A stretch of DNA of 64,000 nucleotides from Microbulbifer thermotolerans (GTDB lineage: Bacteria > Pseudomonadota > Gammaproteobacteria > Pseudomonadales > Cellvibrionaceae): positions 310,001 to 374,000 of the forward strand of contig NZ_FOKT01000001.1 in the NCBI RefSeq assembly GCF_900112305.1, in the 5' to 3' direction. The notes beneath the pieces are model-generated. The model ran no database searches and was not told the origin of the DNA. It saw only the letters and a list, made by a program, of their open reading frames with translations. A program made the translations under genes and the position numbers. Below, piece after piece: positions 56,497 to 64,000 of the stretch; position 1 is the first letter of the stretch, and each line of letters starts with the position of its first letter.

Positions 56497-58749
56497 ATGG
56501 AGATGAGCGTGCGGAAGAGTTTTGTAACGTTCGTTGTTTGCCTGTGGGCCTGTTACTGTGTCTCCACCAGTGCACAGCTACAAGCGGATTACACCCAGGA
56601 CTTTGAGCGTCTGGAAGCTGGCGCTTTGGCGCCGGCAAAGATTCACACACAGTTTTCCGCGCCGGATGCGGTGATCGGGGTGTCCGGCCAGGCTTGGCGC
56701 AGTGACGGTATTTCCAGTTGGCTGGAAATACCGTGGCAGAGCGGCCCTGAATTGTCGGCCACTCTGTGGGTGGCCCTGGAAAGTTATCCTTCCGATCGAG
56801 AGGTGCCGGTGAACAACTTGTCCCCCTCTTCAATACTCAACCAATGGGAAGAGGGGGCCGGTTTTGATGTGTTTATCGATACCTACGGTCGCTGGGGAAT
56901 CCGCGTACATACCGAAGAGGGAGAGGTAACTCTGACCGCACCCGAGCGCTTCCCGCTGTATCGATGGGTGCTGCTGGGCGTATCCATCGATCGACATAGG
57001 GTTGCGCTTTATTTGGAGGGTGAGGTGGTGGTGGAAGCAGAACTGGCGGCTCCATTGCGTCCGGCGGATGCGCCATTGCAGATTGCCCGGAGTCCGCGGG
57101 AAGTTGATATGCTCAATTTCACCGTCAATCGCCTGAACGGTGCTTTCGACAGTCTACGCCTATACCAGCGCGGTCTCAGTTCCCGGGAAATGACGGCTGT
57201 CCGCGCACAGGTTGCGCGCGAGAAGTTTGACGCGCAGGCGTCGTTGGTGGTCCCTGCAAGCCGGTTTGCAGACGACCATTTACGCCCGCGTTTGCATGCC
57301 ATGCCGCCGGCCAATTGGACCAATGAGCCTCACGGGTTTGTGCGGGTTGGGGAAATGTGGCACTTGTTCTACCAGCGCACGCCCAACGGCCCCTATAAAA
57401 CCCAAATGCATTGGGGGCATATGGCGAGTAGAGATCTGCTGCACTGGCGAAATCTGGAAGACGCTCTTTGGCCTGAGTTACAGGCGGATGACTTTGGCTT
57501 TGATATGAAAGGAATCTGGTCTGGGGATGTCATCTATGACGGTGGTAAGGCCTTTGCTTTCTATACCAGTGTCAATCACTTCGATCGTCTTAAGCACAGT
57601 AATCCCGGAATCTCAGTAGCAATAAGTGAAGACCCGGAATTGCGTTACTGGCGCAAGTTGGGGCCAATTATCAATAGCAAATATGTGCGGGATTTTCGCG
57701 ATCCATATTTGTTCCGCGACGGTGATAGCTTGCACATGTTGATTGGCGCTGCTCTTGAAGACGGCGGTGGATTGGACCACTACGTGTTGGAAGGAGAAGA
57801 AAAGATAGGACCGTGGCGGCACCTGCAAAAGTTTGTCAGCGTGCCCTATCACGAAATGGATATCGGCTCGCTGATATGGGAAATGCCGGTCTTCGAGCGG
57901 ATTTCCGATGACGCCTACATCTTACTGGCCAACCCTATCGGCGGTGAAGTCACTAAATACGGTGAGCCGGCGACGCGCGCGGTGTACTGGATTGGTCAGT
58001 GGCGTGACGGCTTGTTTCACCCTCGTTACACAGAACCGAAACACTTGGATCTGTTGCCTGGTCACTTGGCACCTACGGTAGCGCGAGCGCCGGATGGTAG
58101 TTTGCGGGCGATAGGTATTATTGACGAACGGCGCAGCCCGCAGGCACAGGAAAATGCCGGTTGGGCGCACACTTTCAGTTTTCCGCGTCGCTGGCGGCTG
58201 CTGGGTGATGGGCGGACCCTAGGGCAATCTCCGGCTCCGGAACTGACCGCTTTGAGAGGAAAAGCACTATTCACTTCTAAAACGCTCAGTATCACGCCTC
58301 AGGCACACAAGCTGTTACATCCCCAGGGGGCATATGAGTTGTTGATAGAAGCGCAGGGGGCACCCCCCCTGGCGTTGAAGCTGGATCTTCTCGCATCGGA
58401 TGCCGGTGAGTACACGCGATTGGAGATTGACGGTGTAGAGGGGCGACTGGTGCTGGATAAAACACATGCATCCCTTAGCGGTGAGGACGAGGGACCGCTG
58501 CGTCTGGAGACAGCATATGACAGCTCGGCATTTGGCCCTCTGCGGCGCTTGCGGGTATTTGTGGATGGTTCGGTTATAGAGGTGTTTATCAACGATGCTG
58601 CAGCCTTTTCGTTTCGCAGCTACCCCAAAGACCCTATGGCCCGGCAGGTTCGCGTACAATCCCTGGGCAGGGATCAATCCGGACAGGTGCGCGTGAGCGC
58701 ATGGCCGCTATTTTTGCCCAGTGTTATGGAAGTTGTCGGGACTCATTGA
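56497..58749 (+). CDS. Exported GH32 fructan hydrolase with LamG-like N-terminal domain; Glu at nucleophile position
   Basis: A 750-residue protein with a signal peptide (KSFVTFVVCLWACYCVSTSAQ), hence periplasmic or outside. Residues about 30-240 look like a LamG/concanavalin-type sandwich. The GH32 propeller begins near residue 265. The motif that is normally WMNDPNG reads WTNEPHG, so Glu277 replaces the nucleophile Asp. The other two acidic residues are kept: RDP at 401-403 and Glu462 in WEMPVF. A C-terminal beta-sandwich follows with VFVDGSVIEVFIND. It starts 13 bases after the fructokinase stop. It is either an active variant or a binding/inactive form; the sequence cannot decide. Confidence 0.85.
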   Translation: MEMSVRKSFVTFVVCLWACYCVSTSAQLQADYTQDFERLEAGALAPAKIHTQFSAPDAVIGVSGQAWRSDGISSWLEIPWQSGPELSATLWVALESYPSDREVPVNNLSPSSILNQWEEGAGFDVFIDTYGRWGIRVHTEEGEVTLTAPERFPLYRWVLLGVSIDRHRVALYLEGEVVVEAELAAPLRPADAPLQIARSPREVDMLNFTVNRLNGAFDSLRLYQRGLSSREMTAVRAQVAREKFDAQASLVVPASRFADDHLRPRLHAMPPANWTNEPHGFVRVGEMWHLFYQRTPNGPYKTQMHWGHMASRDLLHWRNLEDALWPELQADDFGFDMKGIWSGDVIYDGGKAFAFYTSVNHFDRLKHSNPGISVAISEDPELRYWRKLGPIINSKYVRDFRDPYLFRDGDSLHMLIGAALEDGGGLDHYVLEGEEKIGPWRHLQKFVSVPYHEMDIGSLIWEMPVFERISDDAYILLANPIGGEVTKYGEPATRAVYWIGQWRDGLFHPRYTEPKHLDLLPGHLAPTVARAPDGSLRAIGIIDERRSPQAQENAGWAHTFSFPRRWRLLGDGRTLGQSPAPELTALRGKALFTSKTLSITPQAHKLLHPQGAYELLIEAQGAPPLALKLDLLASDAGEYTRLEIDGVEGRLVLDKTHASLSGEDEGPLRLETAYDSSAFGPLRRLRVFVDGSVIEVFINDAAAFSFRSYPKDPMARQVRVQSLGRDQSGQVRVSAWPLFLPSVMEVVGTH

Positions 58750-58771
58750 CGAAATTGGTCGCTTTTTCTCG

Positions 58772-58848
58772 TTGACAAGGGTGATTAGATGACAGAATAA
58801 TGTCCAGCGATGGACATTTTTTGCGAATTTATGTCTAACGATAGACAT
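58772..58848 (+). promoter_or_regulatory. Promoter and double operator ahead of the TonB receptor
   Basis: TTGACA (58772-58777), an 18-base spacer and AATAAT (58796-58801). Operator 1 ATGTCCAGCGATGGACAT (58800-58817) starts at the -10, as in the GH32 promoter. Operator 2 ATGTCTAACGATAGACAT (58831-58848) is 31 bases downstream, close to three helical turns. Confidence 0.82.
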
Positions 58849-58951
58849 TTTGTGGTGTTAAGCTGTGTGTCGGCAGTGAGTTCGCAGGAATAGGTCGATC
58901 GCAAAATGACACAAAAACCAGAAAAATAATGCACCTCAAGGAGGTACCGTG

Positions 58952-61720
58952 ATGAAGAGAGAGTTTAGCCACCTAACTTTTCTGGCCGCGCCCCTGGCTT
59001 TGGCGATTAATGCCGCGGTGGCAGAAGAAGTTGGCAAAGCAGTCAATACTGATGATAAGCAATCAACAAGAGAGGCTTTAGAAGAGGTTATTGTCACGGG
59101 TGTGGCGCAGGAAACCCGTAAGTTTGATGCCACCTTCAATATCAACACTCTGGACCGATCTGATATACAGCAGCTGGCTCCCCACGGTACTGCGGAATTG
59201 CTGGGAAATATCCCAGGTTTTTTTGCTGAGGGTGGTACTGCCGGTGAGACTCATAACAATGTACTGGTGCGCGGGCTGCCTCAGGCGGGTGGTTACCGCT
59301 ATGTACCCAACCTGATCGATGGCCTGCCGGTTTACGAAGAGCCGGAAGCCCCCTTTATGAACAATGATGTGTTCATCAAAACCGACTTGATGACCACTAG
59401 TGTAGAAGCCGTAAAAGGCGGACCGGGCGCGGTACTCTATTCCAATGCTTTGGGTGCGGCGGTGAACTATGTGACCCGAACGGGAACACAAGACTTCGAA
59501 GGGGAGTACAAAGCGGAAGTTGGAGACTGGGGGCATGTGCGCAATGATTTCTACGTTGCTGGCCCAATAAATGACAACTTCACCTACGCTGTAGGCGGTT
59601 TTTATCGCACAGCTGATGGCCGGCGCGATCCGGGATTCACCGGAAATGAGGGCGGGCAGTTGCGTGGCAATATTTTGTTCACTAGTGATGATGCGCGCAC
59701 CACACTCAAAGTGCAGGCCCATGTAATCGATGACAAGACTATTTATTACCAGAATATTCCATTTTCCGTGCCGAATAATCGTGCACCCGGAACCGAAAGT
59801 GACCCATTTGAAATTGATCCAGGCAGTGTAAATAGCCTCGGAGTTGATTTTGGCTCCGGTACTCAATTGTCTGACAATATCGCGGATTATACGTTGTTTG
59901 ATAATAACGGTAATCCGCTGAATCTCGATATCCGCAATGGTATTAATCCAGAGTTCGATATATTCAGTCTGGATGTTTCGCACGACCTGGAAAATGGCCT
60001 GCGCTTCGAATCCCACTTTCGTTTTACTGACGGTAGTAACGGTTTCAACGCGCTATTCATTGATCCGCCCATGGAGACAGCTCGTGTAACTGGGGATCAA
60101 TTCACCCGTATCCAGAGTTTGACCGGCGATTTGGGCGCAGCTTATGCAAGTGCCACCGAAGTCAAGGCCTACTATGCGGATACGGTAACCGGCACTGATT
60201 TATCCAGCGCCACAGAGGCTCCTGCTATCCTCTCACACAATATCCCCGTGTACGGCAAGGTGGATGCGACCAATTTCACAGGCGATGTTAGAGTGAGCAA
60301 GAGCTTTGAGATTGCCAGCTCAGATCACGAGTTGACACTGGGTATTTACGGTAGTGACTTCACCTATGATGTGTTTTCCGTATTTGCCAGCGCCTGGAGC
60401 GATATCGGAGAGAATGCCCGTATCGTAGATTTTTATGCGGTGGATGCTGCCGAACAACAAGTGGGGCCTGCCATTACGAGTGGTGGTATGGATCAACCTG
60501 CGATATTCGGCCTCGGTGCTGAAGCCACCATGAAAACCCAAGCATTTTATCTCCATGATCATATCGCACTGTTGGATGATCGCCTTAAACTGGATGTAGG
60601 GGTGCGCTGGCAGGAGTTGGATGTAGATCGGGTTACCACTAATTCATATGATCCTGGCAATACATCTAACGACTTCACTCCCGATGATGTTGTGGTGGGG
60701 TCAACGGAAGACACCTTAGCGGATAATTTCGTCAATGTGCCGGATGGCGTGCCCCAGAAAGCACAGGAAAATTACGATGCATATGGTTGGTCTGTGGGGG
60801 CTAACTACTTGTTGATAGAGAACGGCGGCTGGGGCGATGTATCGGTTTTTGGTACGGTGTCTGATTCCTTCCGCCTGCCGGGTTTTGAGGACTACATTTT
60901 TGGGGGGCCGGCTACAAACCCAAGCACCGGAGAAGTGGTCCGCGGTGATCTGGTGGAAGATATTCAGCAGGTAGAGGGGGGCTTCCGAATTTCCCAGGAT
61001 GAACTTGATCTCGGAGTTTCCCTTTTCTATATCGACTTTAAGGCCAAGGAAAATTTGGGCGCTACTCTGGATGATTTGGGCGCGACTGGTTACGGGGGTA
61101 TTCCTTGTAGCAGTGTACCGGCACCGGCGGATTGTCCCAAAATCCGCGATAGTTACCGCCAGAGTGTGACCAATATAGGCATCGAGCTGGAAGCGGACTA
61201 CCAGCCGTCTGCGATACCGGGGTTGCGTCTTCAGGGTAGCCTTGTGTGGCAGGACCCGGAGCAATCACAGGATAATGCCATCCGCTCCGGTATCGTGGAA
61301 GTGGATACCGATAATGACGGTGTCAATGACCTGCGCGAATACGAGGTTTCCACCTCTGAGGGGCGTCGCCCACGCCGGCAGTCTGAAATTATGCTGAATT
61401 TCCGCCCGGCATATACCTTTAACGCTATTCCGCTTACGGTATATGGGCAGGTCCAGTACTTCAGCGAGCGCTTTGCCAGCGATGACAGTGTCAATGTCAC
61501 TGTGTACCCGGAGTACACCCAGGTTAATCTCGGGCTGATGTACGCAGCTACCGAAAATATGGATATACAGCTGCATGTTAACAACGTAAATGATGCGGAC
61601 TCCTTTACTGAGGGAACCAACATCACTAGTGAATCGGTATTTAGTGATGGCATCTATACGGGAGTTGCCCGTCCATTAATGGGGCGTTCGGTGAAAGCAA
61701 GTATCAGCTATCGCTTTTAA
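58952..61720 (+). CDS. TonB-dependent outer-membrane receptor for fructan uptake
   Basis: About 922 residues from ATG 58952, six bases after AAGGAGGT. A signal peptide (HLTFLAAPLALAINAAVAEE) is followed by a TonB-box-like ALEEVIVTG near residues 47-55, and the plug domain with LVRGLPQAGGYRYVPNLIDGLPVYE, VEAVKGGPGAVLYSNALGAAVNYVTR. The rest forms the 22-strand barrel, ending in the aromatic VKASISYRF. The position behind two fructan operators predicts that it imports fructo-oligosaccharides across the outer membrane; the substrate is inferred from context only. It is the last gene of the regulon. Confidence 0.92.
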   Translation: MKREFSHLTFLAAPLALAINAAVAEEVGKAVNTDDKQSTREALEEVIVTGVAQETRKFDATFNINTLDRSDIQQLAPHGTAELLGNIPGFFAEGGTAGETHNNVLVRGLPQAGGYRYVPNLIDGLPVYEEPEAPFMNNDVFIKTDLMTTSVEAVKGGPGAVLYSNALGAAVNYVTRTGTQDFEGEYKAEVGDWGHVRNDFYVAGPINDNFTYAVGGFYRTADGRRDPGFTGNEGGQLRGNILFTSDDARTTLKVQAHVIDDKTIYYQNIPFSVPNNRAPGTESDPFEIDPGSVNSLGVDFGSGTQLSDNIADYTLFDNNGNPLNLDIRNGINPEFDIFSLDVSHDLENGLRFESHFRFTDGSNGFNALFIDPPMETARVTGDQFTRIQSLTGDLGAAYASATEVKAYYADTVTGTDLSSATEAPAILSHNIPVYGKVDATNFTGDVRVSKSFEIASSDHELTLGIYGSDFTYDVFSVFASAWSDIGENARIVDFYAVDAAEQQVGPAITSGGMDQPAIFGLGAEATMKTQAFYLHDHIALLDDRLKLDVGVRWQELDVDRVTTNSYDPGNTSNDFTPDDVVVGSTEDTLADNFVNVPDGVPQKAQENYDAYGWSVGANYLLIENGGWGDVSVFGTVSDSFRLPGFEDYIFGGPATNPSTGEVVRGDLVEDIQQVEGGFRISQDELDLGVSLFYIDFKAKENLGATLDDLGATGYGGIPCSSVPAPADCPKIRDSYRQSVTNIGIELEADYQPSAIPGLRLQGSLVWQDPEQSQDNAIRSGIVEVDTDNDGVNDLREYEVSTSEGRRPRRQSEIMLNFRPAYTFNAIPLTVYGQVQYFSERFASDDSVNVTVYPEYTQVNLGLMYAATENMDIQLHVNNVNDADSFTEGTNITSESVFSDGIYTGVARPLMGRSVKASISYRF

Positions 61721-61761
61721 TCACTGGGGCTTTTGAAATCTCCGCAGAGAGATTTCTGTAA

Positions 61762-61799
61762 CTGCTCTTGCGAACGGCTAGGGTCGTGCGCAAGAGCAG
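61762..61799 (+). terminator. Hairpin after the TonB receptor gene
   Basis: CTGCTCTTGCG (61762-61772) and CGCAAGAGCAG (61789-61799), eleven perfect pairs with a 16-base loop, 41 bases after the stop. The T-run is lacking, so termination is uncertain. Confidence 0.5.
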
Positions 61800-61851
61800 C
61801 GCTTGATATCTGCAATTCCCGGCGTCCACAAAAATGCTGAGAAGTTTTTTA

Positions 61852-61975
61852 GGGAACCTCTGATTAATTCACTTCCTGACGGTAAAAAACTTATTGGAGC
61901 CAGATGAGAAGCCAGCCTATTGCCTGAGCGCCCCGGAACCTACCTTAGCGTTCACGTGAATTAATCGGAGGTTCC
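61852..61975. mobile_element. Candidate MITE, 124 bp with 20-bp terminal inverted repeats
   Basis: The left end GGAACCTCTGATTAATTCAC (61853-61872) and the right end GTGAATTAATCGGAGGTTCC (61956-61975) are inverted copies with one mismatch. TTA flanks both sides (61849-61851 and 61976-61978), consistent with a three-base target duplication. The inside has no coding frame. Such short, non-coding elements with insertion-sequence-like ends are typical of miniature inverted-repeat elements mobilised by a related transposase elsewhere. Confidence 0.6.
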
Positions 61976-61999
61976 TTAGGAGTACTTAATTTATACTTT

Positions 62000-62473
62000 T
62001 CAATTGCGGGCGTAGCCCGCTTGGTTGAATTGTATAAAGGCTGTGTGCAATCTATCGGCAGCGCTATTTTCACCGTGTCTGCGCAGTATTTCGATCACAC
62101 ACTCTGCGGTACAGAGGCCGCCATTGGGCTGGTTGCGTCGCAGGCGGTAGTTGGATGCGGTGTCTGTTGTCAGCGTCACCCGGGGCGCCGCTTGTAAATA
62201 GGGGCTGTGGTTGTAAATTTTTCTGGCTTCCTGCCAAGTGGCGTCGATCAATATCACCTGCGCGAAATCCTCCAGCTGTGTGCCTCTCGACTCTCCCCCG
62301 GGATACACCAGAACAGCCTTCCCGCATTCAATGGCCTTCACCAGATCGACAGCTGGGCTGCGGCGCGCCCACACCAAACGTTCTACCATATTTCCGCAGT
62401 GCTGCAGGGCCAGTGCGCCGGTATTGGTTTTTCGCTCCAGCTCGCGTTGGTGGGTCAGCAGAGTAATTTTCAT
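62000..62473 (-). CDS. Short DTW-domain protein (tRNA aminocarboxypropyltransferase-like), possibly 5'-truncated
   Basis: 157 residues from ATG 62473. The DTW domain is clear: LVYPGGESRGTQLEDF, ILIDATWQEARKIYNHSPYL (Asp-x-Thr-Trp), SNYRLRRNQPNGGLCTAECVIEIL. E. coli TapT/YfiP of this family adds an aminocarboxypropyl group to tRNA uridine, and usually has an N-terminal Cys-rich part that is missing here. In the same frame, upstream of the ATG, sequence such as RLKRYKPKPG continues to a TAG at 62576-62578 with no start codon, and a possible ATG lies at 62635 beyond it. The ribosome site for ATG 62473 is poor. The gene may be a shortened remnant or a naturally short version. Confidence 0.75.
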   Translation of the reverse strand: MKITLLTHQRELERKTNTGALALQHCGNMVERLVWARRSPAVDLVKAIECGKAVLVYPGGESRGTQLEDFAQVILIDATWQEARKIYNHSPYLQAAPRVTLTTDTASNYRLRRNQPNGGLCTAECVIEILRRHGENSAADRLHTAFIQFNQAGYARN

Positions 62474-62654
62474 TCCTGGTTTGGGCTTGTACCTTTTTAA
62501 GCGCAGCGTTTTTAAGGTATTTTGATCAAATCGAGTGAGTGCTGCAGCCAGTTTAGGGGGCGGGCAATGGGGAAGCTATTTCGAAAGCGCACTAGTACTC
62601 GCCTGTACCCGATGGTTTCGAAATGGACACTCCATTATAGGTTCCTTAAACAAA

Positions 62655-62674
62655 AAACGGGCTTTCGCCCGTTT
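62655..62674 (-). terminator. Terminator of nrdB
   Basis: AAACGGGC (62655-62662), TTTC, GCCCGTTT (62667-62674). On the minus strand the stem is followed by a T-run (complement of 62652-62657). It lies about 70 bases after the nrdB stop. Confidence 0.85.
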
Positions 62675-62742
62675 CAAAACTTCTCTTCCTGTGAGCGACT
62701 ATTTGTTGTCGTAATCCCTGTTGTTGGCTTTCCGGTTGGTGC

Positions 62743-63999
62743 TTACCACTGCAGCGCGCCGCCAGTCTGGTATTCAATCACCCTGGTTTCAAAGAAGTTT
62801 TTCTCCTTGCGCAAGTCCATAATCTCGGACATCCAGGGGAAGGGGTTCTGGGCGCCCGGGAACTGTTCTTTCAGGCCCAGCTGGGTCAGGCGGCGGTTGG
62901 CGATAAAGTGGAGGTACTCCTCCATCATATTCGCATTCATGCCGAGGACGCCTCGCGGCATGGTGTCGCGGGCGTAGGCCACTTCCAGTTCCATGCCTTC
63001 GAGAATCATCTGAGTGACTTCTTGCTGGAATTCCGCTGTCCACAGATGCGGGTTTTCCAGTTTGATTTGATTGATCACGTCGATGCCGAAGTTCAGGTGC
63101 ATGGACTCGTCGCGCAGGATGTATTGGAACTGCTCGGCGACACCGGTCATTTTGTTGCGGCGGCCCATGGACAGTATCTGGCTGAAGCCGCAGTAGAAGA
63201 AGATGCCTTCGGTGACCGCGTAGAAGGCCACCAGGTTGCGCAGCAGTTCCTGGTCGGTCTCTGGAGTGCCGGTCTTGAAGGTGGGGGAGCCAATGGACTG
63301 GGTGTGCTTGAGGCTCCAGGCGGCTTTCTTCGCCACGGAGGGCACTTCCCGGTACATGTTGAAGACTTCGCCCTCGTCCATACCCAGGGATTCCACGCAG
63401 TACTGATAGGCGTGGGTATGAATGGCCTCTTCGAACGCCTGGCGCAGCAGGTACTGGCGGCATTCCGGGTTGGTGATCAGGCGGTAAATGGCCAGTACCA
63501 GGTTGTTGGCGACCAAGCTGTCGGCGGTGGAGAAGTAGCCCAGGGAGTATTTGACAATACGGCGCTCATCTTCGGTCAGGCCCTCTGGGTCCTTCCACAT
63601 GGCGACGTCCTTGTTCATATTTACTTCCTGGGGCATCCAGTGGTTGGCACAGCCGTCCAGGTATTTTTGCCAGGCCCAGTCGTATTTGAAGGGGACCAGT
63701 TGGTTGAGGTCCGCGCGGCAATTGATAATGCGTTTTTCATCTACCTGTACGCGGGCGGCGCCCATCTCCAGTTCCTCCAGGCCCGGAGCCGGGTCTAATT
63801 CAGCCACCGCGGCCCGCGCCGCTTCGACCGCGGAGGAAGCGGCTTTATGGGCCGCGGGCGACGCCGGAGCACTGGCGGCTCCATAAGAGGGGCGCGCTTC
63901 GGTTACTTCTTGTTGCTGCAGCGTCTCCGGCGCCGGTCGCGGTTCGGTGGTTTTCGTTGTGGGTTGGGGCTGTGTGTCGAAGTCGTCCCAGCTCAGCAT
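62743..63999 (-). CDS. nrdB: Class Ia ribonucleoside-diphosphate reductase beta subunit
   Basis: Carries the di-iron tyrosyl radical used by NrdA to reduce ribonucleotides; 418 residues, complete, with ATG at 63999. The start MLSWDDFD is typical of the Pseudomonas-type NrdB. Iron ligands and radical site: Glu191, His194 and Tyr198 in [11 protein letters not shown], with further ligands around [16 protein letters not shown] and [12 protein letters not shown]. Residues about 10-80 are a Pro/Ala-rich extension with repeated Ala ([21 protein letters not shown]), longer than in E. coli NrdB. nrdA should lie beyond the right edge. Confidence 0.95.
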   Translation of the reverse strand: MLSWDDFDTQPQPTTKTTEPRPAPETLQQQEVTEARPSYGAASAPASPAAHKAASSAVEAARAAVAELDPAPGLEELEMGAARVQVDEKRIINCRADLNQLVPFKYDWAWQKYLDGCANHWMPQEVNMNKDVAMWKDPEGLTEDERRIVKYSLGYFSTADSLVANNLVLAIYRLITNPECRQYLLRQAFEEAIHTHAYQYCVESLGMDEGEVFNMYREVPSVAKKAAWSLKHTQSIGSPTFKTGTPETDQELLRNLVAFYAVTEGIFFYCGFSQILSMGRRNKMTGVAEQFQYILRDESMHLNFGIDVINQIKLENPHLWTAEFQQEVTQMILEGMELEVAYARDTMPRGVLGMNANMMEEYLHFIANRRLTQLGLKEQFPGAQNPFPWMSEIMDLRKEKNFFETRVIEYQTGGALQW

Positions 64000-64000
64000 A

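Overview
The window reads as chromosomal DNA of a marine-type Gammaproteobacterium, most likely in or near the Cellvibrionales (Microbulbifer-like). This is an inference from gene content: an imuA-imuB cassette, a contiguous gltA / sdhCDAB / sucAB-lpd-sucCD block, class Ia NrdB, a polysaccharide-type TonB receptor with GH32 enzymes, and an arsenosugar gene pair. No rRNA or tRNA gene was recognised.

Layout. 1-1.5 kb: SOS mutagenesis genes imuB (cut by the window edge) and imuA, behind two tandem LexA boxes. 1.6-3.4 kb: dcd and a BaiN/HI0933-type flavoprotein. 3.7-13.2 kb: a defence block with a single-TRD S-like gene, hsdM, hsdS, an AT-rich OLD-like ATPase/TOPRIM gene, hsdR and a YgjP-type metallopeptidase. 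The genes are tightly packed on one strand and differ strongly in base composition. 13.3-14.2 kb: a small Cys-rich protein, a glycine-zipper lipoprotein and a candidate small RNA. 14.3-27.7 kb: TCA-cycle genes, with gltA divergent from sdhCDAB-sucAB-lpd-sucCD. The suc part has a stable hairpin without a U-tract in every gap. 27.7-30.4 kb: methylthioadenosine phosphorylase, the radical-SAM enzyme ArsS and a family 2 glycosyltransferase, which together look like an arsenosugar module. 30.5-38.5 kb: mltF, purL, a TfoX-like protein and an NhaC-type antiporter.

38.7-42.4 kb: a Fur-box-controlled set (PepSY membrane protein, DUF2271 protein, DUF4198 protein, flavodoxin/NADPH flavoreductase) that fits inner-membrane iron or siderophore reduction, next to a decayed AraC-type 3' end. 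42.7-49.4 kb: a MaoC-type hotdog protein, a Tat-exported dienelactone hydrolase, an RND efflux pair and a small membrane protein. 49.6-61.7 kb: a fructan/sucrose utilisation regulon with phosphoglucose isomerase, MFS symporter, LacI-type repressor, GH32 hydrolase, fructokinase, an exported GH32 with a Glu in place of the usual Asp nucleophile, and a TonB receptor. Four copies of one 18-bp palindromic operator, at the starts of the three + strand units, tie them together. 61.8-64 kb: a probable MITE, a short DTW-domain gene that may have lost its 5' end, and nrdB.

How the genes work together. Fructan is taken through the TonB receptor, cut by the exported GH32, moved inward by the symporter, cut again by the second GH32, phosphorylated by fructokinase and isomerised to glucose-6-phosphate. 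The TCA block covers citrate synthase and the 2-oxoglutarate-to-fumarate steps. The most unusual assemblies are the type I restriction locus with an embedded nuclease-like ATPase and a coupled protease, and the phosphorylase-ArsS-glycosyltransferase module.
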